A stretch of 12,652 nucleotides of DNA, from NCBI GenBank assembly GCA_045591885.1, contig JAZNTT010000074.1:1-12652 (forward strand), given 5' to 3'. The position numbers and the translations under genes were made by a program. The notes under the pieces were generated by a model. It was not told where the DNA came from and did not search any database. It worked only from the letters and a program-made list of their open reading frames with translations. This DNA is from Colimorpha_A sp045591885 (GTDB taxonomy: Bacteria > Bacillota > Clostridia > Oscillospirales > CAG-272). Shown piece by piece: positions 5,894-12,568 of the stretch. The stretch's first letter is position 1, and each line of letters starts with the position of its first letter.

Positions 5894-7274
5894 TTTTCTT
5901 TACCCCCAGATATTCAACTATGTTGTTTATACAAATGTCTTTAACTACGTTACCTACAAACTCAATATCGCCCGTCATCTCGCCCTTTTCGATCATCTCA
6001 CCGAAGTAAGCGCAAAGAATGCGGCGGAAGTAGTGATGGCGAGGATAAGAGAGGAAGGAACGGCTGTCGGTAAGCATACCGACAAACGCGCCGATATGTC
6101 CCGTTGCGGTGAGGTCGCGGAGGTGATTTTCCATACCGACCTTATTATCGAGGAACCACCAAGCGGGACCGAACTGCATCTTGCCCTTTGCTATGCTGTC
6201 CTGGAAGGAGCCGATGAGGGTCATGATCTCGGTATTCATCTTCGGATTGAGGTTGAATACGATCGTCTTCGGGAGACTGCCCTCGTTATTGAGTCGGTCG
6301 AACAGGCGCGACATATTCGCGATGCTGTTATCCTCAGCGATGCTGTCATAACCGGTATCAAGACCGAGCTTTGCGAGCATAACGCTGTTATTGTTTCTCA
6401 TCGCACCGATATGAAGCTCGGTAACGAGGTTATATTTTGCATAAAGCTTAAAGAGGAAATATGTAAGGTATCCCTTGAATATTTCCTGCTCAGCGGAGGA
6501 AACGGGATTGCCGGCAAGACGGCTTGCAAACACCTTTGCCGCTTCTTCCTTTGCAGCAACGGGATAAACCTTCTGAAGCGCGATGTCGGTAGCAACCGTA
6601 CCGTGAGCGATAAACTCCTTGAGTCTTTCCTCGATCTTGCTCTCGAGACAGTTAAGGCACTGAACATCACCGAGCTTGCCTACAAAGGTAAGATACGCAT
6701 CAGCTTCGATGTTCATTATCTTGTCTGCGCGGAATGCGGGATATACCTTAAATGCGTAATTTTTCTTTTCGATCTCTTCAAACGTAGACAGATCGTCGAA
6801 GATCTCGTTTGTCGTACAGAGATAAGCAACGTTCGAGCCCTCAATAAGACTCTGGGGAGTTACGTTGTTCTCCTTAATATAGGCGTTACACTGCTCCCAG
6901 ATTGCCTCGGCGTTCTTCTCGTTGATCTCAAGAGTACAGCCGAAGAAGGTCTCAAGCTCTACCTGTGACCAATGATAGAGAGGGTTTCCGAATGCAGTAC
7001 CGAGAGTGCGGCAGTATGCAAGGAACTTGTCCTTGTTAGAGGCACCGCCCGTTATGTATTCTTCGTCAACACCGTAGTTTCTCATAAGGCGCCACTTATA
7101 ATGGTCGCCGGAGAGCCATATTTCGTAAAGGTCGGAGAACTGCTTGTTCTCGAGAATTGCCTTTTCGGGAAGATGGCAATGGTAGTCGAATATCGGCATA
7201 TCCGCCGCATATTCGTAATACAGCTTTTCAGCCGTCTTTGTGGTAAGCAAAAAGTTTTTCTTGATGTAGCTCAT
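5886..7274 (-). CDS. uxaC: Uronate isomerase (glucuronate/galacturonate isomerase)
   Basis: Isomerises D-galacturonate to D-tagaturonate and D-glucuronate to D-fructuronate, the entry step. It is an amidohydrolase-superfamily barrel of 462 residues (family about 465-470). The metal-site motif DYHCHL is at 30-35 (His32, His34), LHIGAMRNNN at 287-296, FGPAWWFLD at 368-376, and LTDSRSFLSYPRH at 401-413 with Asp403. One oddity: residue 414 is His (YPRHHYFRR), where homologues I recall, such as E. coli UxaC, have Glu (RHEYFRR). The start has a strong AAGGAG 7 nt upstream and its own predicted promoter at 7335-7363. It heads the uxaC-eda-kdgK-DUF4091 block and overlaps eda by 8 bp. Confidence 0.95.
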   Translation of the reverse strand: MSYIKKNFLLTTKTAEKLYYEYAADMPIFDYHCHLPEKAILENKQFSDLYEIWLSGDHYKWRLMRNYGVDEEYITGGASNKDKFLAYCRTLGTAFGNPLYHWSQVELETFFGCTLEINEKNAEAIWEQCNAYIKENNVTPQSLIEGSNVAYLCTTNEIFDDLSTFEEIEKKNYAFKVYPAFRADKIMNIEADAYLTFVGKLGDVQCLNCLESKIEERLKEFIAHGTVATDIALQKVYPVAAKEEAAKVFASRLAGNPVSSAEQEIFKGYLTYFLFKLYAKYNLVTELHIGAMRNNNSVMLAKLGLDTGYDSIAEDNSIANMSRLFDRLNNEGSLPKTIVFNLNPKMNTEIMTLIGSFQDSIAKGKMQFGPAWWFLDNKVGMENHLRDLTATGHIGAFVGMLTDSRSFLSYPRHHYFRRILCAYFGEMIEKGEMTGDIEFVGNVVKDICINNIVEYLGVKKNG

Positions 7275-7314
7275 TTTTATCTCCTTTTTTCAGAATTTTC
7301 AACCTGAGTTTCCG

Positions 7315-7359
7315 AAAGTACATAGTTACTTATAATTATAAACCTAAAATATGTACTTT
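7315..7359. promoter_or_regulatory. Perfect inverted-repeat operator flanking the uxaC promoter
   Basis: AAAGTACATA (7315-7324) and TATGTACTTT (7350-7359) are exact reverse complements 25 bp apart. One half overlaps the spacer and -35 box of the uxaC promoter and the other lies just past the expected start site (about +5 to +14). The -10 region between them is itself the palindrome TTATAATTATAA (7330-7341). This is the arrangement expected for a repressor that blocks or loops the promoter. The binding protein is unknown; no LacI- or GntR-type repressor is encoded in the window, only AraC types. Confidence 0.6.
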
Positions 7360-7363
7360 TCAA
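7335..7363 (-). promoter_or_regulatory. Predicted promoter of uxaC-eda-kdgK-DUF4091
   Basis: On the minus strand: -35 TTGAAA (7363-7358, 5/6 match), 17-bp spacer, -10 TATAAT (7340-7335, perfect). The start is expected near 7328. There is no terminator between uxaA and this promoter, so the block may also be read through from the uxaB promoter. Confidence 0.8.
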
Positions 7364-7382
7364 CCACTTTATAAGAAATAAT

Positions 7383-8780
7383 TTACAGCGTTACACCCGT
7401 TTTGTAGAAAGCGATCTCGCGAACACATTCGCTCTTGCAGATGTATTCGCCGTTTACAGTCTTTTTAATAAGCTCGTAAAGACCGTCGGCATCCATACCG
7501 TGCGCGCTGAAATCTATCCAGCCGTTCTTCTTTGCGGCAAGAACCTCGTTCGTCGATATCTTCATCGTCGGAACAAAGGTCGAAAAGGGAGTTCCTCTTC
7601 CCGTGGTAAAGAGAACGATCTGGCATCCCGCCGCCGCGAGTGCGGTTGCGGCGATAAGGTCGTTACCCGGCGCATCAAGAACAGACAGACCCGTCTTTTT
7701 GACTCTTTCGCCATAGGAAAGAACGTCAACGACAGCCGAGCTGCCGCCCTTCTTTATGCATCCGAGCGACTTTTCTTCAAGAGTTGTAATTCCGCCCGCC
7801 TTGTTTCCGGGGCTTGGATTCTCGTATACGGGGAATCCGCGGTCGGTATAAAATTTCTTGAAGTTGACGATCATCTTCTTGTACGCCTCGTAGACCTCGG
7901 CGCTTTCGCATCTGTCCATAAGAAGCTGTTCAGCTCCGAACATCTCGGGAACCTCGGTAAGAACCGTGCTTCCGCCCGCGGCTATAACGCGGTCGGACAC
8001 GGTACCGCCAAGCGGATTTGCGGTAATTCCGGAAAAGCCGTCCGAGCCGCCGCACTTAAGACCGATCTTAAGCTCGGAATAGGGTCTTTCTTCCCTCTTA
8101 TATTCTTTCGCCTTTTCTGCGAATTTTTCAATTATGTCAAGACCGTAAGCGATCTCGTCCTCGACCTCCTGACAGTTAAAGAACTCGATGTTGTCACGGT
8201 TAAAGGGCGCGAGGTATTCCTTAATGCCATTAAGACCGTTGTTCTCGCAGCCGAGACCTACGAAAAGAACGTAAGCCGCATTCGGATTGAGCGCAATAGC
8301 GCAAAGAAGCTTCTTTATGTTCTCGTTATCATCGCCGAGCTGAGAGCAGCCGAACTGATGGGTAAAGGTGTAGATTCCATCAAGCGTTCCGCCTACCAGC
8401 TTCTGTGCCTGACGGCACATCTTGATGCACACCTGATTTATGCATCCAACCGTCGGAATAATATAGATCTCGTTGCGGATACCCGTCTCACCGTAGGGAC
8501 GGCGGTAGCCCATAAAGGTATCGTATCCGCTGCCCTTGGGACATTCGATCGGGTTGTAGCTGTATTCCATATCCTCGTCGAGATGGGAGCGGACGTTGTG
8601 GCTGTGTACCCACTCGCCCTCCTTTATATCGGCGGTCGCACGGCCGATGATCTCGCCGTACTTTATTACCGTTTCACCCTTCTTAATGTCGCGGCGGGCA
8701 AATTTGTGACCCTTAGGTATCGCACCTTCCTCAAGAGAAACGGCAACGTTGTCCTTTTCATTTATGACAAGCGTTTTCAT
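7383..8780 (-). CDS. uxaA: Altronate dehydratase (UxaA family)
   Basis: Dehydrates D-altronate to 2-keto-3-deoxygluconate; characterised members need ferrous iron. The 465-residue protein has the N-terminal SAF domain (about 1-75, with HSHNVRSHL at 59-67). The large UxaA catalytic part follows: IIPTVGCIN (107-115), GCSQLGDD (144-151), VGLGCENNGL (174-183), KCGGSDGFSGITANPLGG (242-259), SPGNKAGGITTLEEKSLG (323-340) and FTTGRGTPF (391-399). These cover the whole family from end to end. Galactarate dehydratase (GarD) is a close relative, but the 4-bp ATGA overlap with uxaB and the neighbouring uxaC support altronate as substrate. GGAG inside uxaB serves as its ribosome binding site. Confidence 0.92.
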   Translation of the reverse strand: MKTLVINEKDNVAVSLEEGAIPKGHKFARRDIKKGETVIKYGEIIGRATADIKEGEWVHSHNVRSHLDEDMEYSYNPIECPKGSGYDTFMGYRRPYGETGIRNEIYIIPTVGCINQVCIKMCRQAQKLVGGTLDGIYTFTHQFGCSQLGDDNENIKKLLCAIALNPNAAYVLFVGLGCENNGLNGIKEYLAPFNRDNIEFFNCQEVEDEIAYGLDIIEKFAEKAKEYKREERPYSELKIGLKCGGSDGFSGITANPLGGTVSDRVIAAGGSTVLTEVPEMFGAEQLLMDRCESAEVYEAYKKMIVNFKKFYTDRGFPVYENPSPGNKAGGITTLEEKSLGCIKKGGSSAVVDVLSYGERVKKTGLSVLDAPGNDLIAATALAAAGCQIVLFTTGRGTPFSTFVPTMKISTNEVLAAKKNGWIDFSAHGMDADGLYELIKKTVNGEYICKSECVREIAFYKTGVTL

Positions 8781-10150
8781 ATAAGCGATTCTCCATTTTC
8801 AAGAGCCTCGATATACTTCGTTACGGCAGACAAAAATCCATCGTATGCAGTAAGATCCTCGCCCCATACCTTTTCGTCCTTCATAAACGCCTCAACACTT
8901 CCGCCGCCCGCAAAATAGTCGAGATACGGTTTATCGTCAATCACCTCGATCTTGCGGCAAGGAAGAGAAGCCATGTATTTTCCGTCGCACTCCGAAACCG
9001 AGCGGTAAAGCTGCATAAGATATGCGAAGCCCTTTGTCATATTAGGTGCGACAACGCCGTGCTTCTCATAATAATCCTTGAAGGAGGGGAGATTTCTCGC
9101 TCTCCATTTCGAGATGCTGTTAAGCGCGATAGAGGTAAGCTGATGGTTAAGATAGGGGTTTGCAAAGCGGTCAAGCACGCTGTCGGCAAACACCTTCGTC
9201 GCACTTATATCGCTCGAAACAAAAGGAACGATCTCATTTTCAAGAGTATCAAGCAGGAAAGAACGAAGCTTTTCGTTCATCATGCAATCGTAAACGGTAT
9301 GCTCGCCCTCCCAAAGTCCCGCAGGGACGAGATTGGTGTGGCTTCCGTTAAGAACGCGAACCTTGCGCTTCTTGTAGTAGCCGATATCGTTCGTCAGAAC
9401 GACCTCAATATTGTGGTTGCCTTCCTTTATGTATTTGGCAATATCACCCTTGTTTTCGATAGCCCAAAGACCGAAAGGCTCGCCTATCGTCATAAGCGCA
9501 TCGTTTTCGCCGATAAGAGCGGTAAGACGCTCCTTCGTTTCTATATCTCGGGGATAACCCGATACGATACGGTCGACAAGAGTATTACAGTAATAATTCT
9601 CCTTATCGTTCCAAGTCTTAAACGTCTCAGGCAGATTCCAAAGCTCGATATAACGGCTAACGCAATCGCGCAAAGCGTCGGCGTTATTGTCAATGAGCTC
9701 AACGGGGAGAAGATAAACACCGCTAAGACCCGCCTGAAAGCGTTCAAGCAAAAACTTGGTCAGCTTTGCGGGATAGGTTATGTCATCAAAGCCGTTTATA
9801 TCGTCATCACCGTTGAAGCAGATGCCCGCCTCGGTGGTGTTCGAGACAATAATTTTCAGCTCGGGGTCGCGTGCAAGCGCGTAGTAGCTTTCGGAGTCCT
9901 CGAAAGGCGAAATCGCCTTGTCAATCACCCCGATCTTATATACGTCCTCAACGCTTTTACCGTCCTTGCTTCCGCGAAGAACGGTGTGATATACGTTGTT
10001 CTGCTTGTCGAAATCGGAAAGATCTCCCATCGGTATCGGCTTTATGACCGTAACGGAGTATTCTCCTCCCTCTTCGTTAAGCGTGTTGAAATAAGTGTCG
10101 GCAAAGGCACGCAAAAAGTTGCCCTGACCGTATTGAAGAATTTTGATCAT
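8777..10150 (-). CDS. uxaB: Tagaturonate reductase (altronate oxidoreductase), mannitol dehydrogenase family
   Basis: Reduces D-tagaturonate to D-altronate with NADH. It is a polyol-specific long-chain dehydrogenase of 457 residues. The N-terminal dinucleotide-binding motif LQYGQGNFLRAF is at 5-16. VSNTTEAGI is at 102-110. The catalytic triad pattern Lys-x4-Asn-x2-His of mannitol dehydrogenases is at Lys263, Asn268, His271 (KVRVLNGSHT). Fructuronate reductase (UxuB) belongs to the same family, but the gene is translationally coupled to uxaA and no uxuA is present, which favours tagaturonate. The ATG has AAGGAGA about 9 nt upstream. It is the first gene of the minus-strand uxaB-uxaA transcript, divergent from an AraC regulator with 149 bp between start codons. 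Confidence 0.92.
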   Translation of the reverse strand: MIKILQYGQGNFLRAFADTYFNTLNEEGGEYSVTVIKPIPMGDLSDFDKQNNVYHTVLRGSKDGKSVEDVYKIGVIDKAISPFEDSESYYALARDPELKIIVSNTTEAGICFNGDDDINGFDDITYPAKLTKFLLERFQAGLSGVYLLPVELIDNNADALRDCVSRYIELWNLPETFKTWNDKENYYCNTLVDRIVSGYPRDIETKERLTALIGENDALMTIGEPFGLWAIENKGDIAKYIKEGNHNIEVVLTNDIGYYKKRKVRVLNGSHTNLVPAGLWEGEHTVYDCMMNEKLRSFLLDTLENEIVPFVSSDISATKVFADSVLDRFANPYLNHQLTSIALNSISKWRARNLPSFKDYYEKHGVVAPNMTKGFAYLMQLYRSVSECDGKYMASLPCRKIEVIDDKPYLDYFAGGGSVEAFMKDEKVWGEDLTAYDGFLSAVTKYIEALENGESLI

Positions 10151-10170
10151 AGACTGTCTCTCCTTTTATA

Positions 10171-10189
10171 TCCTTCCCTACGGGAAGGA
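10171..10189 (-). promoter_or_regulatory. Stable hairpin in the uxaB leader
   Basis: A perfect 8-bp stem TCCTTCCC / GGGAAGGA with a 3-nt loop sits in the untranslated leader of uxaB, between the expected start site (about 10198) and the Shine-Dalgarno. There is no U tract after it, so it is not a terminator. It may stabilise the mRNA 5' end. The GGAAGG in its stem resembles a Shine-Dalgarno, but the real AAGGAGA lies outside the stem. Confidence 0.55.
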
Positions 10190-10204
10190 ATTTCTTATAG
10201 GTTC

Positions 10205-10233
10205 ATTATAGCGAGAAACCTCTTGACATTCAA
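10205..10233 (-). promoter_or_regulatory. Predicted promoter of uxaB-uxaA
   Basis: On the minus strand: -35 TTGAAT (10233-10228), 17-bp spacer, perfect -10 TATAAT (10210-10205). Its -35 box shares one base with the -35 box of the divergent AraC promoter, so the two promoters lie back to back and can hardly be occupied independently. Confidence 0.75.
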
Positions 10234-10251
10234 TACAAAATATGTTAAAAT
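10223..10251 (+). promoter_or_regulatory. Predicted promoter of the second AraC regulator gene
   Basis: Perfect -35 TTGACA (10223-10228), 17-bp spacer, -10 TAAAAT (10246-10251, 5/6 match). Start expected near 10258, giving a leader of about 42 nt before the TTG start. AAAATAT/AAAATAC runs at 10237, 10247 and 10258 repeat about once per helical turn across it. Confidence 0.8.
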
Positions 10252-10299
10252 ACTGCGAAAATACATAAATATTTCAAAAATTTTAAGGAGAAACACCTT

Positions 10300-11097
10300 T
10301 TGAAACGGTTTTTTGAAATTGAAGAAATAGTCAAAACCGCCCCATGGAACATGAACGGACTCCATTCTCATCCGCACTATGAGATATACTATCTGACCAA
10401 AGGAAGCAGAGAGTATTTTTTCGCAAACACTTCACACCATATAGAAGCGCCATGCCTTATAATAATACCGCCCTACACGATGCACATGACGGAAGGCGGT
10501 CCCTTTGAAAGAATCAACATTGATCTTTCGGAGGACTACCTGAATGAATACCAGAAAATTGTTCTTGCCGAAAAATCGACAAAAATACTGAAGCCGACAG
10601 AGGATCAAGCGCAGGAGCTTTTGCGTCTTTTCAAGGAAATGATCGAAACAGACCGTCACTCAAAGTACACGGACGATATTTTGGATGCGCTTTTTGCCTA
10701 TACGCTTCACGTCGCAAGCAAGATTGAGTCACCCGATGCGGACACCGTCACCTTTGAGAACAGCTATATTCCGCCGCTCGTTCTTAAGGCGGTAAACTAC
10801 CTGAACGTAAGCTACGGCGAAAACCACACTCTTGACAGCCTCGCAAAGCGCTTTTTCGTCTCAAAGGCAACGATAATGTACAACTTCAACAAGTATCTTC
10901 ATTGTCCGCCGATGGATTACCTATTGATGCTCCGGCTCGCAAAGGCGAAGGAGGAGCTTGTGAACACCGATAAGAGCATAAAGGAGATCTCCGAAAGCTG
11001 CGGATTCTCGTCGCCGAACTATTTCAGCCTGATCTTCAAGCGCAAGGAAAACATCTCCCCCGGAAATTACAGAAAATATCAGAAAACAAAGCAGTAA
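10300..11097 (+). CDS. AraC family transcriptional regulator, likely of the galacturonate genes
   Basis: A 265-residue regulator. The N-terminal cupin shows GLHSHPHYEIYYL (20-32), with His22, His24 and Glu28 and a later His62 in PPYTMHM. The C-terminal AraC double helix-turn-helix covers about 162-262: first helix pair around HTLDSLAKRFFVSKATI (176-192), second around SIKEISESCGFSSPNYFSLI (226-245), ending ISPGNYRKY. It starts with TTG at 10300, preceded by AAGGAG 9 nt upstream; no in-frame ATG lies near the N-terminus before the cupin begins. Its promoter abuts the uxaB promoter, so it most likely controls uxaBA, with an uronate intermediate as probable ligand. That ligand and direction of control are inference. 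Confidence 0.9.
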   Translation: MKRFFEIEEIVKTAPWNMNGLHSHPHYEIYYLTKGSREYFFANTSHHIEAPCLIIIPPYTMHMTEGGPFERINIDLSEDYLNEYQKIVLAEKSTKILKPTEDQAQELLRLFKEMIETDRHSKYTDDILDALFAYTLHVASKIESPDADTVTFENSYIPPLVLKAVNYLNVSYGENHTLDSLAKRFFVSKATIMYNFNKYLHCPPMDYLLMLRLAKAKEELVNTDKSIKEISESCGFSSPNYFSLIFKRKENISPGNYRKYQKTKQ

Positions 11098-11130
11098 ACG
11101 AAACGCCTTCTTCGAAGGCGTTTCGTTTTT
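11096..11130 (+). terminator. Strong terminator after the second AraC gene
   Basis: A perfect 15-bp stem AAACGAAACGCCTTC / GAAGGCGTTTCGTTT with loop TTC, ending in TTTTT. The stem begins inside the AraC stop codon. Confidence 0.92.
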
Positions 11131-11226
11131 GCAAAAATCACAGCATTTCTTGCAGGTCATATACTGTGTTCACAGAATTGTTTTTCTAAAAAAGCCAATC
11201 ATATTACCGACTTTCTTAATAATATA

Positions 11227-11255
11227 TTGCAAAAAGCCAAGAAAAATGCTATAAT
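11227..11255 (+). promoter_or_regulatory. Predicted promoter of the TVP38-family gene
   Basis: -35 TTGCAA (11227-11232), 17-bp spacer, perfect -10 TATAAT (11250-11255). The 12 bases ATATATTGCAAA around the -35 box (11222-11233) are identical to those at 1555-1566 before the first AraC gene. Start expected near 11262. Confidence 0.78.
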
Positions 11256-11280
11256 TTGTAAAAAAGAGCAGGAGGGGCGT

Positions 11281-11973
11281 ATGGAAAAAAAGAAAAGGTT
11301 TCGCATAAGCGGCAGAGACTGGTATCTCATAATATCGCTTTTTGTGCTTGTAGCGCTTCTGCTAATCGGTACGTTCACGCTCGGCCCAAAGCTCGTAGGC
11401 GCCGCGCGAGATCCCGAAAAGCTTCGTCGGGAGATCGGTGGAAATAACCCGAAAAGCCGGCTGATGTTTATAGGAATACAGTTTTTGCAGGTCATTTTCG
11501 CTTTCATTCCGGGCGAGCTTATCGAGGTTGCCGCGGGATATATATACGGACCGTTTCTCGGAACGGTGCTGTGTCTGATCGGAGTTCTTCCCGCGACCTG
11601 CTTGATTTTCGGTCTTACGAAGCTTCTCGGCAGAAAATTCACAAAAATCACACTCGATGAAAAGGACCTGAAAAAATTCAGCTTCTTAAACGATGAAAAG
11701 AAGCTGACAACCACTCTTTTTCTGCTCTATTTCTTCCCCGGAACCCCAAAGGACGTCATAACCTATTTTGCAGGAATCACGAAAATAAAATTTCTGCCGT
11801 TTTTGCTAATAAGCGTATTTTGCCGAATCCCGTCGATACTCACCTCAACACTTGCGGGCGGCGCACTCGGTGAAAATAAATTCATGCTGACTCTCGTCAT
11901 CTTCGGTGTCACGGGCATAACGGTCGTTCTCGGCTGGCTGATGTTCAGACAAATATCGAAAAAGAAAAAATAG
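11281..11973 (+). CDS. TVP38/TMEM64 family (VTT domain) inner membrane protein
   Basis: A 230-residue membrane protein. After a basic cytoplasmic start (MEKKKRFRISGR), hydrophobic segments lie at about 14-32, 62-78, 92-112, 143-163, 170-190 and 202-222. The VTT/SNARE-associated domain is recognisable from GELIEVAAGYIYGPFLG (78-94), YFFPGTPKDVITYFAGIT (150-167) and RIPSILTSTLAGGALGE (182-198). Relatives of the DedA superfamily are implicated in lipid scrambling or undecaprenyl-phosphate recycling; the role of this clade is not settled. The start is ATG 11281, preceded by AGGAGG at 5 nt; the reading frame is open further upstream to a TTG at 11227, but that lies in the promoter. It is a single-gene unit with its own promoter and terminator, unrelated in function to the uronate genes. 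Confidence 0.88.
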   Translation: MEKKKRFRISGRDWYLIISLFVLVALLLIGTFTLGPKLVGAARDPEKLRREIGGNNPKSRLMFIGIQFLQVIFAFIPGELIEVAAGYIYGPFLGTVLCLIGVLPATCLIFGLTKLLGRKFTKITLDEKDLKKFSFLNDEKKLTTTLFLLYFFPGTPKDVITYFAGITKIKFLPFLLISVFCRIPSILTSTLAGGALGENKFMLTLVIFGVTGITVVLGWLMFRQISKKKK

Positions 11974-12000
11974 AAGCCAAGTCGTCTGACTTGGCTTTTT
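11974..12000. terminator. Bidirectional terminator between converging genes
   Basis: A 10-bp stem AAGCCAAGTC / GACTTGGCTT with loop GTCT, followed by TTTTT on the plus strand; on the minus strand it is followed by CTATTTTTT. It ends both the TVP38-family gene and the DUF6440 gene. Confidence 0.88.
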
Positions 12001-12007
12001 CATATAA

Positions 12008-12193
12008 TCAGGATTCCGTCTCCTCGATCGGCGTTACGATCGGCTTACCGTATTTGTCAAGCAAGACCGTCAGTCCGCCCGCATAACCGCTTGAATGAAA
12101 TAAATAATTGATTCCCGTTTCCTTGTCAACCAAGATCTCAGTCGATCCCATGCCCTGACTGTAGGTTTTAATAAATCTCTTTTCTTTAGCCAT
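12008..12193 (-). CDS. Small DUF6440 family protein
   Basis: A 61-residue cytosolic protein of unknown function. It matches the DUF6440 pattern: LVDKETGINYLF (21-32, the D-x3-TG-x2-YL block) and GGLTVLLDKYGKPIV (39-53). Small proteins of this family are common in Firmicutes, often as single genes or in phage-like contexts. The ATG is preceded by AGGGGGA (12207-12201), and a good promoter lies at 12227-12255, so it is an expressed gene rather than a chance ORF. It sits between the converging TVP38-family gene and the tRNA-Ser, with its -35 box directly against the tRNA terminator. Confidence 0.8.
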   Translation of the reverse strand: MAKEKRFIKTYSQGMGSTEILVDKETGINYLFHSSGYAGGLTVLLDKYGKPIVTPIEETES

Positions 12194-12226
12194 GTTAATA
12201 TCCCCCTGAGAGTCGATTACAGGTTT

Positions 12227-12255
12227 ATTATACCACGTAAACGCCGATTTTGCAA
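12227..12255 (-). promoter_or_regulatory. Predicted promoter of the DUF6440 gene
   Basis: On the minus strand: -35 TTGCAA (12255-12250), 17-bp spacer, perfect -10 TATAAT (12232-12227). Start expected near 12220, with a leader of about 27 nt. The U tail of the tRNA terminator ends 3 bp upstream of the -35 box. Confidence 0.75.
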
Positions 12256-12258
12256 TAG

Positions 12259-12295
12259 AAAAACCTCTCTTGCCTAATAGTCAAGAGAGGTTTTT
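12259..12295 (-). terminator. Terminator of the tRNA-Ser gene
   Basis: A perfect 14-bp stem AAAAACCTCTCTTG / CAAGAGAGGTTTTT with a 9-nt loop, starting 3 nt after the encoded CCA of the tRNA and giving a U tract on the minus strand. Confidence 0.9.
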
Positions 12296-12298
12296 ATC

Positions 12299-12387
12299 TG
12301 GCGGAGGGTGTGAGATTCGAACTCACGCGCCCGTGAAGGCAAACGGTTTTCAAGACCGCCTCGTTATGACCACTTCGATAACCCTCC
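12299..12387 (-). tRNA. tRNA-Ser (anticodon UGA)
   Basis: An 89-nt gene including the encoded CCA (12301-12299). Acceptor stem GGAGGGT / ACCCTCC with discriminator G. Anticodon stem GCGGT / ACCGT with loop CTTGAAA, giving anticodon TGA, which reads UCN serine codons. There is a long variable arm of class II type (TTTGCCTTCACGGGCGC region), and the T arm is GTGAG-TTCGAAT-CTCAC. All features expected of tRNA-Ser are present, so it should be functional. Its nearest strong promoter is 181 bp further upstream than normal, in front of the partial duplicate at 12528-12568. Confidence 0.96.
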
Positions 12388-12397
12388 GTGTAAGACT

Positions 12398-12527
12398 ATT
12401 AAGTTTTTAGATTTGCGAATTTTTTAGAAAAAGTTTTAGAAGGAATAATTTTTTGCACTGTCGGAAGGGCAGAAAAGTCAGGCACGTCAAGGCTTTTCGG
12501 CACTTTGCAGAAACTCGCGACTGCAAA
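12398..12527. other. Spacer between tRNA-Ser and its 5' duplicate, with imperfect palindromes
   Basis: About 130 bp without a gene. It contains an imperfect 11-bp stem GCAGAAAAGTC (12469-12479) / GGCTTTTCGGC (12491-12501) and a perfect 7-bp stem TTTGCAG / CTGCAAA (12504-12527) that ends exactly where the tRNA-like duplicate begins. The rest, 12398-12450, is AT-rich. No convincing -35/-10 pair is seen just before the intact tRNA. Confidence 0.45.
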
Positions 12528-12568
12528 TTTTCAAGACCGCCTCGTTATGACCACTTCGATATCCCTCC
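12528..12568 (-). pseudogene. Truncated tRNA-Ser copy (5' half to anticodon loop)
   Basis: This stretch repeats the 5' half of the neighbouring tRNA-Ser: 5' acceptor strand (GGAGGGA), D arm, 5' anticodon stem and loop, stopping right after TTGAAAA. Including 10 bp of upstream flank, the repeat is 51 bp (12528-12578 against 12347-12397) with two differences. The 3' half (variable arm, T arm, acceptor 3' strand) is missing, so it cannot make a tRNA. It carries the strong promoter at 12584-12612. It may be a remnant of integration at the anticodon loop or of an unequal duplication. Confidence 0.88.

Noticed and set aside
7315..7359. The inverted repeat as a transcription terminator between uxaA and uxaC
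   Set aside because: The loop would be 25 nt, the stem is AT-rich and there is no U tract after it; the core promoter lies inside it.
7383..8780. Galactarate dehydratase (garD) instead of altronate dehydratase
   Set aside because: Same superfamily, but overlap with uxaB and the adjacent uxaC place it in the galacturonate route; no galactarate genes are present.
8777..10150. Fructuronate reductase (uxuB) or mannitol dehydrogenase
   Set aside because: Same family, but no uxuA or mannitol uptake genes are nearby and the gene is coupled to uxaA.
11227..11280. N-terminal extension of the TVP38-family protein from a TTG at 11227
   Set aside because: That TTG is the -35 box of the promoter, and a strong AGGAGG with ATG lies at 11270-11281.
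12398..12527. A second complete tRNA between the two tRNA-Ser copies
   Set aside because: There is no T-arm (TTCGAAT-type) or acceptor pairing; only the 5' half of tRNA-Ser is repeated.
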